Shown: piece after piece, positions 42,296 to 51,632 of the stretch
How positions within the stretch are numbered: position 1 is the stretch's first letter
How the letters are laid out: every line of letters starts with the position of its first letter
Source of the DNA: JBMORL01 sp049322335
GTDB lineage: Bacteria > Bacteroidota > Bacteroidia > Flavobacteriales_D > UBA2798
NCBI GenBank assembly: GCA_049322335.1
Contig: JBMORL010000022.1
Coordinates: 1 to 64,000, forward strand
DNA: 64,000 nt
Direction: 5' to 3'
Made by a program: the position numbers and the translations under genes
The notes under the pieces: generated by a model
The model's input: only the letters and a program-made list of their open reading frames with translations
The model's database searches: none
What the model was told of the DNA's origin: nothing

Positions 42296-43233
42296 GAAAC
42301 GCGGTGTTGATATTAACCGGGTGGATAATTTTTGCTTTTGGCTTAAGTGCGCAGGACGTTATATTAAAAGCCACTATCAGCCGCGACAGTATACTGATTG
42401 GCGAGCAGGTGATCTACCGCCTTACTCTCGAATACAGCGGCAAAGCAGCCATGGAATGGCCACGATTTTCCGACACCCTGGGTCATGGCAAAATTGAAAT
42501 TTTAAAAACCGGTGACTTCAGTGAAAGCGGAAATGAAAATAAAAAAATCCGCCAGCAGGAAATCACCATTACCTGTTTCGACAGTGGTTATTATGCTATT
42601 CCGCCCAGTTTTGTGGTAATGAATGGCGACACCATCGAATCCAACCCCTTGTTGCTGGAAGTGCATACAGTGGAAGTGGATACGACTAAAGCCATCAGAG
42701 ACATTAAAGAAATTTATGAAGAAGAATTTACGTTTGCCGAATACCTGCAAAGTTTATGGCAATGGATGAAAGACAACTGGTATTATTTTGCCGGTGGCGC
42801 TGTGTTAGCGGGATTGTTGCTTTTCCTTTTGCTAAGAAAGAAAAAGAATGACGAAAAACCTGCTGTTCCTGCTCTGCCGGAAGATGTGGAAGCGTTGCAG
42901 AAACTGAAAGAGCTGGATAACAAAAAACTCTGGCAGGACGGAAAAATTAAAGAATACTACGTTGAGCTTACTGATATCATCAGAAATTATATTGAACGAA
43001 GATTTAAAGTTCCTGCATTGGAGCAAACTACAGATGAAATTATGCACAGCCTTCGCTTTGCAGAAATAAAAGATGAAAACCGCCACCAGTTAAAAGCACT
43101 GCTTAAAACTTCCGATCTCGTGAAATTTGCCAAGGAAAAACCCGCAGGCACAGAAAACGAGCAGGCACTGAAAGTTTCTGTTGATTTTATTGAATCGACC
43201 CGGATAATAAAACACCAGGAGGAAAAAGAATGA
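42292..43233 (+). CDS. BatD-like membrane protein of the Bat operon
   Basis: 313 residues: signal peptide ending LSAQ, a periplasmic beta domain (DVILKATISRDSILIGEQVIYRL, in part), one membrane helix at about 165-183 (YYFAGGAVLAGLLLFLLL) and a cytosolic helical tail (KLWQDGKIKEYYVELTDIIRNY, in part). It resembles a short BatD. Probably transmits between periplasm and the MoxR/VWA proteins. Overlaps both neighbours by 4 bp. Confidence 0.8.
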   Translation: MRNAVLILTGWIIFAFGLSAQDVILKATISRDSILIGEQVIYRLTLEYSGKAAMEWPRFSDTLGHGKIEILKTGDFSESGNENKKIRQQEITITCFDSGYYAIPPSFVVMNGDTIESNPLLLEVHTVEVDTTKAIRDIKEIYEEEFTFAEYLQSLWQWMKDNWYYFAGGAVLAGLLLFLLLRKKKNDEKPAVPALPEDVEALQKLKELDNKKLWQDGKIKEYYVELTDIIRNYIERRFKVPALEQTTDEIMHSLRFAEIKDENRHQLKALLKTSDLVKFAKEKPAGTENEQALKVSVDFIESTRIIKHQEEKE

Positions 43234-44243
43234 AGTTTTTCGGATATACACTGGCCAACAGCGACCATTGGTATTGGTTCATTCTGCTTTTTACCATTGT
43301 GGCCGGGATGTATATTTTTTACGATCTGAAGTCAGGACATTCAGTCAAAACATCCTCATTGTATAACGCAGAAGGGAGTTCAGCTATCCAGGTTTTCAGG
43401 CATACTCCATTTGTGTTGCGAATGGGGGCATTGTTTTTTATGGCTATCGCTTTTATGCGTCCGCAACTACCCGAAGATGTTGATATCACCCGGCAGCAGG
43501 TAAGCGAAGGGATAGATATTGTTTTGGCTATGGATATTTCCGGAAGCATGCTGGCAGAAGATTTTCGCCCCAACCGGCTTGAGGCAGCAAAAGATGTGGC
43601 TATTGATTTTATCAAAAAACGCCCGTTCGACCGCATTGGGCTTGTTGTTTATGAGGGAGACGCTGTAACTCTTTGCCCGATGACCACCGACCATGATTTT
43701 CTGATAGATCGGTTTAAAGGCGCAGAAAGCGGAATTATAAAAGACGGTACAGCTATCGGTATGGGGCTTGCTACAGCAGTAAACCGCCTGAGAGAAAGTG
43801 ATGCTAAAAGTAAAGTAATTATTTTGCTGTCTGACGGAGTAAACAACCAGGGAAATATCGACCCAAAAACAGCAGCAGAAATTGCTGTTGAATTCGGAAT
43901 ACGTGTATACACCATAGGAATAGGAAAAAATGGCGATGCTCCTTTTCCCATGCGCGATCCGTTTGGAAGAATTCAGCGCGTAATGATGCCGGTGGAAATT
44001 GATGAAGCGCTGATGCAGAATATTTCTGAAATGACCGGTGGAAAATATTTCAGGGCCACTGATAAACAAAAGCTGGAAAACATTTATGCCGAAATCGACC
44101 AGCTGGAAAAATCGAAAGTGAAAGTTCTGGAGTTCCGTGAAGAACCACCTGAAAAATTTCATGCCTTTGCCATCACCGCTGTTGTTTTATTGCTAAGTGA
44201 TTTATTGTTCAGAAAAGTGTTTATGAAAAGTCTTGCCTGGTGA
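43230..44243 (+). CDS. batA: BatA: VWA-domain membrane protein
   Basis: 337 residues: two N-terminal helices, a VWA domain with an intact MIDAS (DISGSM with Asp102, then a Thr in KDGTAIG and Asp in LLSDGVNN), and a C-terminal membrane helix (FHAFAITAVVLLLSDLLF). The Bat (Bacteroides aerotolerance) proteins form inner-membrane complexes linked to oxidative-stress tolerance. Part of a run of 4-bp overlaps from DUF58 to batE. Confidence 0.92.
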   Translation: MKFFGYTLANSDHWYWFILLFTIVAGMYIFYDLKSGHSVKTSSLYNAEGSSAIQVFRHTPFVLRMGALFFMAIAFMRPQLPEDVDITRQQVSEGIDIVLAMDISGSMLAEDFRPNRLEAAKDVAIDFIKKRPFDRIGLVVYEGDAVTLCPMTTDHDFLIDRFKGAESGIIKDGTAIGMGLATAVNRLRESDAKSKVIILLSDGVNNQGNIDPKTAAEIAVEFGIRVYTIGIGKNGDAPFPMRDPFGRIQRVMMPVEIDEALMQNISEMTGGKYFRATDKQKLENIYAEIDQLEKSKVKVLEFREEPPEKFHAFAITAVVLLLSDLLFRKVFMKSLAW

Positions 44244-45391
44244 GTTCAAAACACACATATAATCTGAAACTGCTGGTTATTCTCGTAGCCGTTACTGAAA
44301 TTATTTTCTGGCCCGTTGCTATAAGTATCTGGTATTACCTGGACGAGAATGTAAAAGAATTCAGGCTGGAAAACGAAAAAATTCTCCTGGGACTTTTCTT
44401 CATTCCGGTAATCATTGCGCTTTACCTTTACAAAGTATACTGGAAAAACCGTGCCCTAAAAAAATATGGCGATCCTTCGCTGGTTTCATCATTTTCTGCC
44501 AAAGTATCCAATATTCATTCCTGGCTTCATTATTTCTTAATAAGAAATGCTTTTGCCATGCTCATCATTGCATTGGCAAATCCGCAATATGGCAAAAACA
44601 TGAAAGAAGCAAAAGTTTCGGGGATTGATATTATGATAGCGCTGGATGTATCCAACAGTATGATGGCGGAGGATATGGCCGGCAGTTGGAACAGGCTGAA
44701 AATTGCACAAATTTCTATTGAGAAAATGATGCAAAAACTACGCGGTGACAGGATAGGGCTTGTGGTGTTTGCCGGTGATGCCTATACACAGGTTCCGGTT
44801 ACTGATGATTACGCTGCTGCCAAACAAATATTGGCGGGTGTGTCAACAGGAATGGTATCGGCACAGGGAACAGCAATAGGAAAAGCCATTGACACCTGTA
44901 TGGCCGGTTTTGATTTTGAAGAAATGACCAACCGCGCTATCATCGTAATTTCTGATGGTGAGAACCACGAAGATGATGGTATTTCTGCCGCCAAAAGAGC
45001 CATCGAAAAAAATGTTCCTGTTTACACTGTAGGAGTAGGATCTGTTACCGGATCTCCCATTCCCGAATACAATGGAGACAAAAAACAGGGCGTGAAACGC
45101 GATAAAGACGGAAACACTGTGATTACCCGCTTAAACGAGCAAATGCTGAAAGATATTGCCGATAACGGAGGAGGAACATACGTAAAAGCTACTGCAAGTG
45201 ATCTCGGGCTTGATAAACTTCTGGCAGAAATAAATAAAATAGAAAAAACGGAGCATAAAAAAGAACTTTATATGGATTATGACGACCAGTTTTATCATTT
45301 TGTTTTCCTCGCTTTTGTTTTCCTGATGTGTGAAATGCTGATTATAGAATGGAGAAATGCCTCCATAGAACATTTATTTGATACTGTATGA
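44240..45391 (+). CDS. batB: BatB: VWA-domain membrane protein
   Basis: 383 residues, similar to BatA: helices at the N-terminus, VWA with MIDAS DVSNSM (Asp136), QGTAIG and VISDGENHEDD, and a C-terminal helix (FYHFVFLAFVFLMCEMLII). The start is a GTG overlapping the batA stop by 4 bp (GTGA). The VWA surface probably binds another Bat component. Confidence 0.92.
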   Translation: MSSKHTYNLKLLVILVAVTEIIFWPVAISIWYYLDENVKEFRLENEKILLGLFFIPVIIALYLYKVYWKNRALKKYGDPSLVSSFSAKVSNIHSWLHYFLIRNAFAMLIIALANPQYGKNMKEAKVSGIDIMIALDVSNSMMAEDMAGSWNRLKIAQISIEKMMQKLRGDRIGLVVFAGDAYTQVPVTDDYAAAKQILAGVSTGMVSAQGTAIGKAIDTCMAGFDFEEMTNRAIIVISDGENHEDDGISAAKRAIEKNVPVYTVGVGSVTGSPIPEYNGDKKQGVKRDKDGNTVITRLNEQMLKDIADNGGGTYVKATASDLGLDKLLAEINKIEKTEHKKELYMDYDDQFYHFVFLAFVFLMCEMLIIEWRNASIEHLFDTV

Positions 45392-46194
45392 AAAATATTT
45401 TAACTGTCCTCTTTTTATTCCTGTTGCCGCTGGCTGCTGCTGCACAGGAATACACCCAAAAACTGGATGCCAAAAAACTGGCAGTAGAAGGAACTGAATT
45501 ATATAAAAAAGGGAACTATGAAAAGTCGGCCGAAAAATTTAAAAAAGCCGTGGATGCAGGATACGACAACACCCGTGGATTATACAATCTGGGCAATTCC
45601 TATTACCGGCAAAACATGTATAAAGAAGCTGTAGATGCTTACCAGTCGTTTGCCGAAAACCTGAGCGACCCGAAACAAAAAGCACAGGCTTACCATAACC
45701 TCGGTAATGCATTGTTGCAGGGAAAAGAATATGAAAAAAGTATTGATGCTTACAAAAAAGCGTTAAAGAACAATCCAAATGATGCTGATACACGTTATAA
45801 TCTTGCTTATGCTCAAAAAATGCTGAAACAACAACAGCAGCAAAACAAAAACAATAAAAACCAGGATAACAAAGAAAATAAGGACAATAAAGAGAACAAG
45901 GAGAAAAAAGACGACAATGAAAACGAAAACAAGAACGAAGAAAAGAACCAGGACAAAAATAAGGACGAGAAAAAAGATAATGAAGAAAAGAACGGCAATA
46001 ACGGGGAGAACGGTGAAAACAAAAAACAACAGGACAAAAAAGAGGGAGAAGGACAAAGTCGTCCCAACCAGTTGTCGAAAGCCCAGGCTAAACAACTGCT
46101 GGATGCATTGAATAATAACGAGAAACAGCTGCAGATGATGCTGATGAAACAAAAAAACAAAAGCCAAACTGTTACCACAGATAAAGACTGGTGA
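45388..46194 (+). CDS. batC: BatC: secreted TPR protein
   Basis: 268 residues: signal peptide ending AAAQ, then three TPR units (ALYKKGNYEKSAEKFKKAV-type, GLYNLGNSYYRQNMYKEAV, NLGNALLQGKEYEKSIDAY), then a low-complexity tail of about 90 residues made of Asn, Lys, Glu, Asp and Gln, and a final helix (KAQAKQLLDALNNNEKQLQ). The tail is likely disordered. TPRs probably hold BatA/B together. Confidence 0.9.
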   Translation: MKNILTVLFLFLLPLAAAAQEYTQKLDAKKLAVEGTELYKKGNYEKSAEKFKKAVDAGYDNTRGLYNLGNSYYRQNMYKEAVDAYQSFAENLSDPKQKAQAYHNLGNALLQGKEYEKSIDAYKKALKNNPNDADTRYNLAYAQKMLKQQQQQNKNNKNQDNKENKDNKENKEKKDDNENENKNEEKNQDKNKDEKKDNEEKNGNNGENGENKKQQDKKEGEGQSRPNQLSKAQAKQLLDALNNNEKQLQMMLMKQKNKSQTVTTDKDW

Positions 46195-47912
46195 TGAGAA
46201 AACTAATTTTCATATTGTTTTTGTTGCCATTGGCCGTATGGTCGCAGGATGTTCAGATTGTTGCCCGGGTGAGCAGAAATGCCATGACAACCGATGATAA
46301 TTTACAGTTAAATTTTACATATAACGCTGACGGAAAATTCACTGCTCCTGATCTATCCGGGTTCAAAATACTTTCGGGCCCCAACCGCGGGAGCAGTTCC
46401 AATGTTTCCATCATCAACGGGGTTTATTCATCTTCGGTAAATTATACGGTCACTTACCTGCTTCGCCCGGTTAAAGAAGGCGAAATAACGATTGGCCCCG
46501 CCACGTTAGAGGTAAACGGGAAAAAATACAAAACCAATTCCATAAAAATTACTGTAGGAAAAGGTGCGGCTGTTTCATCGGATGGCTTGTCCAACAAGAA
46601 ACCCGTTTTTACCGTTATTTCGCTCAGCAAAAACAAGGTATACAAAGGCGAGCACCTGGTAGCTACCTATAAATTATATAGCCGCTACAACCGTATTCTC
46701 GATTACGATCTCGACATTCCCATTCAAAATGGTTTTTGGGCACAGGAAATTGATCCCGGTAAAAAAGGATGGGGATCATTTGTGGAAAATGTGAATGGAA
46801 TTGATTATGCCGTGGCTGTTTTGAAAAAAGAAATTCTTTACCCGAATGCCTATGGAAAATTTACATTAAAACCGTTTGACCTGATGGCGGTATTGCAAAT
46901 CAATTTCTGGGAATCAGAACGGTTTGACATGGTGAGTAACGCACCGGTAATAGAAGTACTTCCCCTTCCTGCCAATGCACCGGCAGGATTTAATGGTGCT
47001 GTTGGAAAATTTGAAATGGAAAGCAGCATCAGCAAAACAGAACTGAAAGCCAATGACGGTGTGGATGTAGCCATTAAAATAAAAGGTAACGGAAATTTTA
47101 AACTCATTGATAAAATTAATTATACAACACCTAACGGGATTGACGCCTACGATCCTGAAATTAAAGACAAAATTTCGGTCACCGAAGGAGGAACCAGCGG
47201 ATCGAAAGAATACAAATACCTGTTCATCCCCAGGAAAGGCGGTGAATACAAACTCGGGCCTATTCCTTTCACGTATTTTGATCCTGAAACAAAATCCTAT
47301 CATACGTTGTCAACACCCGAATGGGTGCTGAAAGTGGAAAAAGGTGAAAATGAAAGTTCAGCAGAAATTACTTCTTCTGATCCTGACATGGAAGTAGTAG
47401 ATAATGATGTTCGTTATCTACATACATTCAGTAACGATATCAGGACTAAAAACGATCATTTTTTCGGGTCACCCCTGTTTGTGGCGGGTATTACGCTTTC
47501 GCCTCTTGCCTTTATCGTTCTTTTGTTTATCCGGAAGAAAAAAGAGAAATCTGCGGAAGAACTTGCGCAGGAAAGAATGAAAAAAGCCAATCGCTTTGCC
47601 GTATCCAAACTTCATTTCGCCAAAACCAAACTCGATGCAGGCGACCTGCAGGGATTTTATGCTGAAACCCTTAAAGCGTTAGACGGCTATGTCTCCGACA
47701 AGCTTAAAATGCCGGTTTCGGAAATGACAAAAGATAACATTGCTGCCGCCATGCATAGCAAAAATATTTCCGGGCCTGAAATAAAAGCATTTTTGTCGTT
47801 ACTGGAGTCATGCGAAATGGCCCGTTACGGAATGCAGCAGTCGGGAATGGAAAAAGATATCTATAACCGGAGTATTGCTCTTATCAACAACATAGAAAGC
47901 GGTATAAAATGA
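46191..47912 (+). CDS. batD: BatD
   Basis: 573 residues: signal peptide ending VWSQ, several Ig-like beta domains (VQIVARVSRNAMTTDDNLQLNF in part; KGNGNFKLIDKINY), a membrane helix at about 430-445 (PLFVAGITLSPLAFIVLLFI) and a cytosolic helical domain. Full-length member of the BatD/oxygen-tolerance family (DUF4381-neighbouring). Likely an outer-facing scaffold for BatA/B. Confidence 0.92.
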   Translation: MMRKLIFILFLLPLAVWSQDVQIVARVSRNAMTTDDNLQLNFTYNADGKFTAPDLSGFKILSGPNRGSSSNVSIINGVYSSSVNYTVTYLLRPVKEGEITIGPATLEVNGKKYKTNSIKITVGKGAAVSSDGLSNKKPVFTVISLSKNKVYKGEHLVATYKLYSRYNRILDYDLDIPIQNGFWAQEIDPGKKGWGSFVENVNGIDYAVAVLKKEILYPNAYGKFTLKPFDLMAVLQINFWESERFDMVSNAPVIEVLPLPANAPAGFNGAVGKFEMESSISKTELKANDGVDVAIKIKGNGNFKLIDKINYTTPNGIDAYDPEIKDKISVTEGGTSGSKEYKYLFIPRKGGEYKLGPIPFTYFDPETKSYHTLSTPEWVLKVEKGENESSAEITSSDPDMEVVDNDVRYLHTFSNDIRTKNDHFFGSPLFVAGITLSPLAFIVLLFIRKKKEKSAEELAQERMKKANRFAVSKLHFAKTKLDAGDLQGFYAETLKALDGYVSDKLKMPVSEMTKDNIAAAMHSKNISGPEIKAFLSLLESCEMARYGMQQSGMEKDIYNRSIALINNIESGIK

Positions 47913-48658
47913 AAACATGGATGTATATCGTATTTGCGCTGATACACCTTTCGGCTTATGCTTCAGGGCCGGAAGAAAAAGCTGTTTTGGCAGAAAAGCT
48001 CTATAAACAACAACTGTTCGATTCTGCTGCATCAGTTTATCATTCCATACTGGGCGAAGATGAAATTTCGCCTAATGTATATTACAACCTTGGCAACTGT
48101 TATTATAAATCAGGTGATCCGGTGTCGGCCTTACTGTATTATGAAAAGTGCCTGAAATACGATCCGTCCAATGAAGATGCGCGGGCCAATATTGAATTTA
48201 TACGGGAAAAGATCAATAATAAAGTTGACACGAAACGAACCGGCCTTTCAGGATGGTTTTATACACTGGCCAACAGCAAAGGCAACAATTACTGGGCATG
48301 GATGGCTATTATCCTGCTTAATTTTGGTTTTATTTCATTTATCCTTGTAAGGTTTATCGCCACATCCAATCTCAGAAATATCATCAGTATTTCGGGTGTG
48401 GTGGGATTATTGTTCGGCATTTTTACACTTTACCTGGCCTGGTATCAGAAAAGTTCGATGCAGGCAAACGACAAAGCCATTATATTTACACCTGATGCAG
48501 AAATAAAAAGTTCTCCCTCCGGCAACAGCACTACTGTTCTTAAACTGAAAGCAGGCGCAAAAGTGAATGTAACCGGTGAAAATGAAAACTGGCTGGAAAT
48601 TTCAGTGGATGATGCCAACAAGGGATGGATTCCGAAAGAAGACATTAAAATGATCTGA
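47909..48658 (+). CDS. batE: BatE: TPR and SH3-like protein
   Basis: 249 residues: signal peptide, two TPR units (NVYYNLGNCYYKSGD, ALLYYEKCLKYDP), two membrane helices (WAWMAIILLNFGFISFILV; IISISGVVGLLFGIFTLYL) and a C-terminal bacterial SH3 domain (LKLKAGAKVNVTGENENWLEI). The last canonical Bat gene; the DUF2520 gene starts immediately at its stop. Confidence 0.9.
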   Translation: MKTWMYIVFALIHLSAYASGPEEKAVLAEKLYKQQLFDSAASVYHSILGEDEISPNVYYNLGNCYYKSGDPVSALLYYEKCLKYDPSNEDARANIEFIREKINNKVDTKRTGLSGWFYTLANSKGNNYWAWMAIILLNFGFISFILVRFIATSNLRNIISISGVVGLLFGIFTLYLAWYQKSSMQANDKAIIFTPDAEIKSSPSGNSTTVLKLKAGAKVNVTGENENWLEISVDDANKGWIPKEDIKMI

Positions 48659-49426
48659 TTGAAGAAAAAAGAATATACAGTAGTGGTGATCGGTTCCGGA
48701 AAAGTGGCAACCGCCCTGTCGCTTCACCTTAAAAAAGAAGGAAAAAAAATTAAACAGGTGTTTAGCAGGAATATAAAACATGCTGTACTGCTTGCTAAAA
48801 AACTAAATGCCCAGCCCATTCATTCGTTAAAGCAATTGGATAAAAACGCGGATTGCTGCATTATTGCTGTAAAAGACGATGCCATCCGTGAAGTAGCCAA
48901 AAAAATCCGGCTCAGAAATACCCTGGTCATTCACACTTCGGGAACTGTTCCATTGAAAGCCTTGAAAAAATGTTCGGAAAATACCGGAGTAATGTATCCG
49001 CTGCAAACATTCGGAAAAGGAATAGAGGTCGGTTTTAATAAAGTTCCGCTGCTGATAGAAGGAAATAATAATGCATCAGAAAAAATATTGAGAAAACTGG
49101 CTGCAACTATCAGCCGGAAAGTACTATCTGCTGATTCGGAGAAAAGAAAGGCCATTCATCTCGCAGCCGTATTTGCCAACAATTTTTCCAATCATCTTTT
49201 TGCGGTTGCAGATGATATTCTGAAAAGGGAAAAACTGGATATTTCCCTGTTGCTTCCCCTTGTTGAACAAACCGTGGAAAACCTGAAAAATGATTCACCA
49301 AAAAAAAATCAAACCGGGCCGGCTAAAAGAAATGATAAAAAAACAATCCGCGAACACCTGAAAAAATTGAGCGGAAACGAAAAAAAAATCTACCGGCTGC
49401 TTACACAGGCTATTCAGCAATCATGA
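48659..49426 (+). CDS. Rossmann-like and DUF2520 domain protein
   Basis: 255 residues. N-terminal NAD(P)-binding fold with VVIGSGKVATAL, followed by DUF2520 helices (HLAAVFANNFSNHLFAVAD). Related to ketopantoate-reductase/pyrroline-carboxylate-reductase-like dehydrogenases; the substrate is unknown. The start is a TTG directly after the batE TGA. Its stop overlaps nth by 4 bp. Confidence 0.85.
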   Translation: MKKKEYTVVVIGSGKVATALSLHLKKEGKKIKQVFSRNIKHAVLLAKKLNAQPIHSLKQLDKNADCCIIAVKDDAIREVAKKIRLRNTLVIHTSGTVPLKALKKCSENTGVMYPLQTFGKGIEVGFNKVPLLIEGNNNASEKILRKLAATISRKVLSADSEKRKAIHLAAVFANNFSNHLFAVADDILKREKLDISLLLPLVEQTVENLKNDSPKKNQTGPAKRNDKKTIREHLKKLSGNEKKIYRLLTQAIQQS

Positions 49427-50055
49427 CAAAAAAGCAAAAAACGGAATTTATCATTCAAAAACTGGAAGAGCTCTACCCTGCTCCGCCTATCCCGCTTAAT
49501 CATAAAGATTCTTATACACTATTGATAGCTGTTTTGCTTTCTGCCCAATGCACAGATGTGAGGGTTAACCAGGTTACTCCCATCCTGTTCAAAAAAGCAG
49601 ATACACCACAAAAAATGATTAAACTGCGCATAGACGAAATCCGTGAGATCATCAAACCCTGCGGACTTTCTCCCGCCAAATCAAAAGCTATTTTCAATCT
49701 TTCTAAAATACTTATTGAAAAACACGGAGGAAAAGTCCCTTCCACTTTCGAAGAACTGGAAGCGCTTCCGGGTGTTGGACATAAAACAGCTTCCGTAGTA
49801 ATGTGCCAGGCATTTGGCGTTCCCGCTTTTCCTGTCGACACCCATATTCACAGGCTTTGCGAACGATGGGGAATTTCAAACGGAAGAAGCGTGTCGCAAA
49901 CGGAAGCAGATTGCAAAAAAACATTTCCCATTCACCTGTGGAATAAACTTCACCTGCAAATTATTTATTTTGGAAGAGAGTATTGTCCGGCACGGGGACA
50001 TGATGCGAAACAATGTCCCATCTGCGCGGTTGCCTCTCCCGGACGAATAAGCTGA
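49423..50055 (+). CDS. nth: Endonuclease III (DNA glycosylase/AP lyase)
   Basis: 210 residues. Removes oxidised pyrimidines and cuts AP sites. The helix-hairpin-helix LEALPGVGHKTAS has catalytic Lys, and the catalytic Asp is in FPVDTHIHRLC. The C-terminal iron-sulphur loop holds only three clustered Cys (CPARGHDAKQCPIC), the fourth normal ligand being replaced by the tail AVASPGRIS, so the 4Fe-4S cluster may be incomplete or use another residue. It overlaps the DUF2520 gene by 4 bp and ends the operon. Confidence 0.94.
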   Translation: MTKKQKTEFIIQKLEELYPAPPIPLNHKDSYTLLIAVLLSAQCTDVRVNQVTPILFKKADTPQKMIKLRIDEIREIIKPCGLSPAKSKAIFNLSKILIEKHGGKVPSTFEELEALPGVGHKTASVVMCQAFGVPAFPVDTHIHRLCERWGISNGRSVSQTEADCKKTFPIHLWNKLHLQIIYFGREYCPARGHDAKQCPICAVASPGRIS

Positions 50056-50115
50056 AGCTTTTTCCGTCCTGTGCTCCCCTTTTGCGGAGAGGACGGGTAA
50101 GAAGTAAAAAATGTT

Positions 50116-50142
50116 TTCAATAAGTTCTTCTAACTTATTGAA
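50116..50142. terminator. Hairpin after nth (11-bp stem)
   Basis: TTCAATAAGTT (50116-50126) pairs perfectly with AACTTATTGAA (50132-50142) around a 5-nt loop. It precedes a second hairpin by 2 bp. AT-rich, no T tract of its own, so likely an accessory to the terminator beside it. Confidence 0.5.
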
Positions 50143-50144
50143 TG

Positions 50145-50177
50145 AAAAAACCTCCGCCCTTTGGACGGAGGTTTTTT
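50145..50177. terminator. Bidirectional terminator between nth and the DUF4476 gene
   Basis: CCTCCG (50151-50156) pairs with CGGAGG (50166-50171), with an A6 tract on the left and T7 on the right, so both converging transcripts get a T tail. Placed between two converging genes as expected. Confidence 0.88.
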
Positions 50178-50200
50178 TGGTTTTGCTCTCGCAATATCGA

Positions 50201-51421
50201 TTATTTTTTAGTGGAAATATATTTATCCAATGCTTCGATGCTGGATTCGAAATCGAACTCATCGTTTACTTTGTAATAGTTGTTCTTATCTGAACAATAG
50301 TCGTACGCATATTTGGCGTAGGTGAGTTTGGAATCTTCAAAGCTGAATAATGCCATTATTCCCTTGATTTGTTCGGCTGACATGCAATTGGTTTTTGTTA
50401 CCTGTTTGGCAAGGGTGAGTTTGCTGTCTTCAAATGATTTTGCTTCTATCGATTTTTTTATTCCCTGGTAATCGGAGTCGGCAATAGGATAATAACAACC
50501 GGTAGACGATGTTGTTCCACCCGAATAGGAAGTGGTACCCGTTCCGGTAGTTCCTGTTGTTCCTGTACCGGTAGAAGTTACACCAGTGGAAGTAGTTCCT
50601 CCACCATATGAAGTAGTGGTGGTAGTGGTAGTTGTGGTGGTTTCAGAATAAGACGTACCTGAAGTAACTGTCCCGGTGGATCCCGTTCCTGTTCCACTAA
50701 CTCCCACACCGGTAGAAACGTTTCCGCCTGTGTTGGTTCCTGTTCCGGTTTCATTTACGTTTACATTCATGTTTAATCCCACTCCACCCATATTCACCCC
50801 TACATTTACGTTTTCACTTGTCCCTGTACCGTTAGTTCCTGTTGTAGTCGTTCCGGTGTTACCTGTTGTTCCACCGGTTGTAATTACGGTAGTGGTTTGA
50901 GTGCTGGTGGTAGTGGTTTCTGTTCCTGTTCCGCTTACACCAACAGAAACGTTTGAGCCTGTTCCGCCACCGGTTGTATTGGTGGTCATTGTAGTGCCGG
51001 TAGTTCCTGTTGTTCCCGTAGAAGTGGTAGTTACAGGAGTTTCGGTAGCATGATACGCCACAGACGGCACCCCTGTGTTTGTGGATTCATTCAACGCTAC
51101 TTCACCAAAATATTTCATGTTACGGTTACCTTTTTTATCTTTTTTAATACGGAAAGTATATTCCATTCCAAAAGGCATGTATTGTGTTTTTGAAATAACA
51201 GGGATTTTACTGTCTTCGAATATTATTTTGAAGCTGAGTGATTCCCAGGTAAGATCGGTAACGCGCACATTGGTCTCAGCTTTCATGTTTTGACGGATAC
51301 CATTAATCACCACATAAAATGGTTCGCCATCATCAGAGAAAACTACGATATTGAGTTTGTTCTGTGAGAACACCTGGAGGCTGATAAAAGAAGCCAGCAG
51401 GAATAAGTACATCTTTTTCAT
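50201..51421 (-). CDS. Secreted DUF4476 protein with Thr/Gly-rich low-complexity region
   Basis: About 406 residues from ATG 51421: signal peptide ending VFSQ, a beta-rich N-terminal domain (about 21-120, NKLNIVVFSDDGEPFYVVING in part), a Thr/Gly/Ser repeat region (about 130-320) with TGTTGT, NVGVNM and TTTTTTTTTT patterns, then a DUF4476 helical domain (KSIEAKSFEDSKLTLAKQ and a second copy-like FSFEDSKLTYAKYAYDY). The low-complexity middle is a candidate site of length variation or O-glycosylation. Function unknown. Confidence 0.85.
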   Translation of the reverse strand: MKKMYLFLLASFISLQVFSQNKLNIVVFSDDGEPFYVVINGIRQNMKAETNVRVTDLTWESLSFKIIFEDSKIPVISKTQYMPFGMEYTFRIKKDKKGNRNMKYFGEVALNESTNTGVPSVAYHATETPVTTTSTGTTGTTGTTMTTNTTGGGTGSNVSVGVSGTGTETTTTSTQTTTVITTGGTTGNTGTTTTGTNGTGTSENVNVGVNMGGVGLNMNVNVNETGTGTNTGGNVSTGVGVSGTGTGSTGTVTSGTSYSETTTTTTTTTTSYGGGTTSTGVTSTGTGTTGTTGTGTTSYSGGTTSSTGCYYPIADSDYQGIKKSIEAKSFEDSKLTLAKQVTKTNCMSAEQIKGIMALFSFEDSKLTYAKYAYDYCSDKNNYYKVNDEFDFESSIEALDKYISTKK

Positions 51422-51632
51422 AACAGTTGGTTGTTTTAGGTTTGACAAATTTAGGTTTTTCAAGCAGGGATTTTGCCAGTATCGTGCCAAAGAGAGACGA
51501 AGAAAAATTATAAACTGTTAATGAAATGTTAATGATTTTATTTTCAGTGGCTTACATCAATCCTGTCTCCTTAATTGTACCCTGGGAATTTTAACGGAAA
51601 GATGATAAAAACTATGTTTCCGGGAGAAATAA

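Noticed and set aside
45813..46178. Long antisense frame rich in Phe/Leu/Ser
   Set aside because: Shadow of the Lys/Asn/Glu-rich low-complexity tail of batC on the other strand.
50676..50900. Pro/Val-rich frame opposite the DUF4476 gene
   Set aside because: Antisense reading of Thr/Gly repeats.
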